A stretch of 15,870 nt of DNA from an uncultured Micavibrio sp. (GTDB lineage Bacteria > Pseudomonadota > Alphaproteobacteria > Micavibrionales > UBA1664). The translations under genes and the position numbers were made by a program. The notes beneath the pieces were generated by a model that was not told the DNA's origin, made no database searches, and worked only from the letters and a program-made list of their open reading frames with translations. Positions within the stretch are counted from its first letter, which is position 1, and every line of letters begins with the position of its first letter. Below, piece by piece: positions 15,054 to 15,870 of this stretch. The DNA is taken from positions 1-15,870 of the forward strand of contig CALBME010000220.1 in NCBI GenBank assembly GCA_937896295.1. The letters run 5' to 3'.

Positions 15054-15126
15054 ATCTTAAACCCTATCCTGACCTGATTCAATAGCAATTTTCTCCTTAT
15101 ACAGCTAAAAAATCCTGAAACCGATG

Positions 15127-15345
15127 TTATACGTTCCTCCCTTCCAAAAACTCGCCTTGCTCCCTTAAAGCCTGCTTTAAAAACTGCCATTTAAAGCCCC
15201 GCATACCGTGCTTTTCGGCGTTCAGCTTGCAGGCTTCCTTCCCCTCCGGCGTTTTAGGGCCGGTGCTATGCTCCCACGGTTTCCAGTTCTTTATCATTTC
15301 CGCCTGCCGTTTGCGGCGCTCCGGTGTCCAGCCATTCTTGTTCAT
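15127..15345 (-). CDS. Small conserved mobile-element-type protein, 72 residues
   Basis: The protein is basic and rich in Lys, Arg and Trp. MNKNGWTPERRKRQAEMIKNWKPWEHSTGPKTPEGKEACKLNA carries a STGPKT-EGK-x-NA-KHG pattern (about 27-48) that recurs in small proteins of phage-like and accessory regions in proteobacteria. This is from memory of the pattern, and I know no established function. A strong Shine-Dalgarno GGAGGA lies at 15359-15354 on the minus strand, eight bases before the ATG, which supports this start even though the gene's first 80 bases overlap the preceding gene in another frame. The two genes are thus probably co-expressed. DNA binding is possible from its charge, but not shown. 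Confidence 0.7.
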   Translation of the reverse strand: MNKNGWTPERRKRQAEMIKNWKPWEHSTGPKTPEGKEACKLNAEKHGMRGFKWQFLKQALREQGEFLEGRNV

Positions 15346-15870
15346 GGGTTTTGTCCTCCAATAGTCCGTTCGTATTTTCTGGATTTTTTCCCGCGTGCGC
15401 GTGCGTGCGCGTACTTGTCGGATTATTCCCCTCGGAAGGCGCTATCCCGTTATTAACCTGTTGATATTGCGCCTTGTTATTCTGGATATAGGGCTGGGGG
15501 TTCTTGATTGCCGCCAGAGTTTCCAGCGTGGCGCGGCATTGTCCCTGCGCCTTTAACGCCAGCCGCATGTATTTTTCGGCGGCGTTCATGTACTCTCCCA
15601 TGTTCAATTTTGCCCGCATCGCCATAGAGGAAAATATGCTGTCCAGTGCCAGCGCCTGCGTTGTCAGCAGGGTTTCGATATTCCTTAAATCGCCGCCATG
15701 AACTGCCTTGGCTTTGGCCTTTAAAGCGTCCGCACAGTCTGTCAGGCTTACATCGCCCAGATACCCCTTGGAAAACTCCGTCACCAGACCGGCGCTGTTT
15801 AAAATCCCGCCCGTTGCCATGTCTGCTATCAGCGCGTCCCGCGTTTTGTCGGGCTGATCCTTGATAGCAA
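15266..15870 (-). CDS. Conserved hypothetical protein of accessory regions, 5' end beyond window
   Basis: The frame is open from the window edge (reading ...KTRDALIADMATGGILNSAG) to the stop at 15268-15266, so ATG 15820 is probably internal and the gene starts outside the window. The visible part is helical: a stretch including LKAKAKAVHGGDLRNIETLL and TTQALALDSIFSSM leads into LALKAQGQCRATLETLAAIKNPQPYI. A polar, low-complexity tail rich in Gln, Asn and Thr follows, starting QQVNNGIAP and ending NDKELETVGA. I have seen this pattern in hypothetical proteins of prophage-like or genomic-island DNA, but no function is established. It overlaps the downstream 72-residue gene by 80 bases. Composition is less AT-rich than the restriction-modification cassette, suggesting a different history. 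Confidence 0.7.
   Translation of the reverse strand, partial: AIKDQPDKTRDALIADMATGGILNSAGLVTEFSKGYLGDVSLTDCADALKAKAKAVHGGDLRNIETLLTTQALALDSIFSSMAMRAKLNMGEYMNAAEKYMRLALKAQGQCRATLETLAAIKNPQPYIQNNKAQYQQVNNGIAPSEGNNPTSTRTHAHAGKNPENTNGLLEDKTHEQEWLDTGAPQTAGGNDKELETVGA

Larger units (their letters stand above)
10749..15870. mobile_element. Integrated element at tRNA-Asn (right end not in window)
   Basis: The left edge is the 3' end of tRNA-Asn. The element carries a large serine recombinase at that edge, an AT-rich restriction-modification cassette (12421-15053) and two genes of mobile-element type. Base composition falls clearly at the tRNA and again in the cassette, then rises after about 15127. 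I found no second copy of the tRNA 3' segment within the window, so the right att site is outside it or diverged. Whether the last two genes belong to the same element or to older neighbouring DNA cannot be decided here. Confidence 0.6.

Noticed and set aside
15013..15870. Right attachment site repeating the tRNA-Asn 3' end
   Set aside because: I looked for the TTCGAATCCTGC and CGAGGAGCCA parts on both strands and found no second copy in the window.
1..15870. CRISPR arrays, rRNA genes, insertion sequences with terminal inverted repeats
   Set aside because: No regularly spaced repeats, rRNA-like sequence or DDE transposase were seen.

Overview
The window looks like a piece of a draft alphaproteobacterial genome. 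The gene order tRNA-Cys, pcm-like, tolC, popZ, valS on the minus strand is a typical alphaproteobacterial neighbourhood, and the polar organiser PopZ/DUF2497 is itself an alphaproteobacterial family. The core part (about 33-10750) is GC-rich. The genus cannot be fixed from the sequence. Bases 1-32 are not biological: they are Illumina TruSeq adapter, so valS is cut off by the end of the assembly.

Region 1 (33-6261, minus strand) holds valS (3' end missing), an unrecognised 163-residue protein, popZ with a clear promoter and terminator, a TolC-family outer membrane channel, a protein related to isoaspartyl methyltransferase whose SAM-binding loop is altered, and tRNA-Cys(GCA). Region 2 (6358-10612, plus strand) holds a small RNase H-fold protein, metA (homoserine O-acyltransferase, predicted acetyl-CoA type) and a large unrecognised protein with two P-loop ATPase modules.

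Region 3 (from tRNA-Asn at 10674-10748 to the window end) is an integrated element. A large serine recombinase points back into the tRNA and its reading frame ends inside it, with the stop codon overlapping the anticodon. Next comes an AT-rich cassette that reads as a complete Type II restriction-modification system. It has an XRE-type controller (C) protein, overlapped by ATGA with a 290-residue putative PD-(D/E)XK endonuclease, and a convergent TaqI-like N6-adenine methyltransferase. A paired C-box operator lies upstream of C, and a single C-box lies upstream of the methyltransferase. This is the wiring known from C-protein systems such as Esp1396I: C activates then limits its own C-R operon and represses M. 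The endonuclease family and recognition site are not identified.

The right end holds two overlapping minus-strand genes of a kind often seen in mobile elements or phage-like regions; the upstream one runs off the window. No second att site is visible, so the right boundary of the element lies beyond 15870 or is not recognisable.

The most interesting points are the C-box circuit with an unassigned endonuclease, the recombinase/tRNA overlap, and the double P-loop ATPase behind metA.
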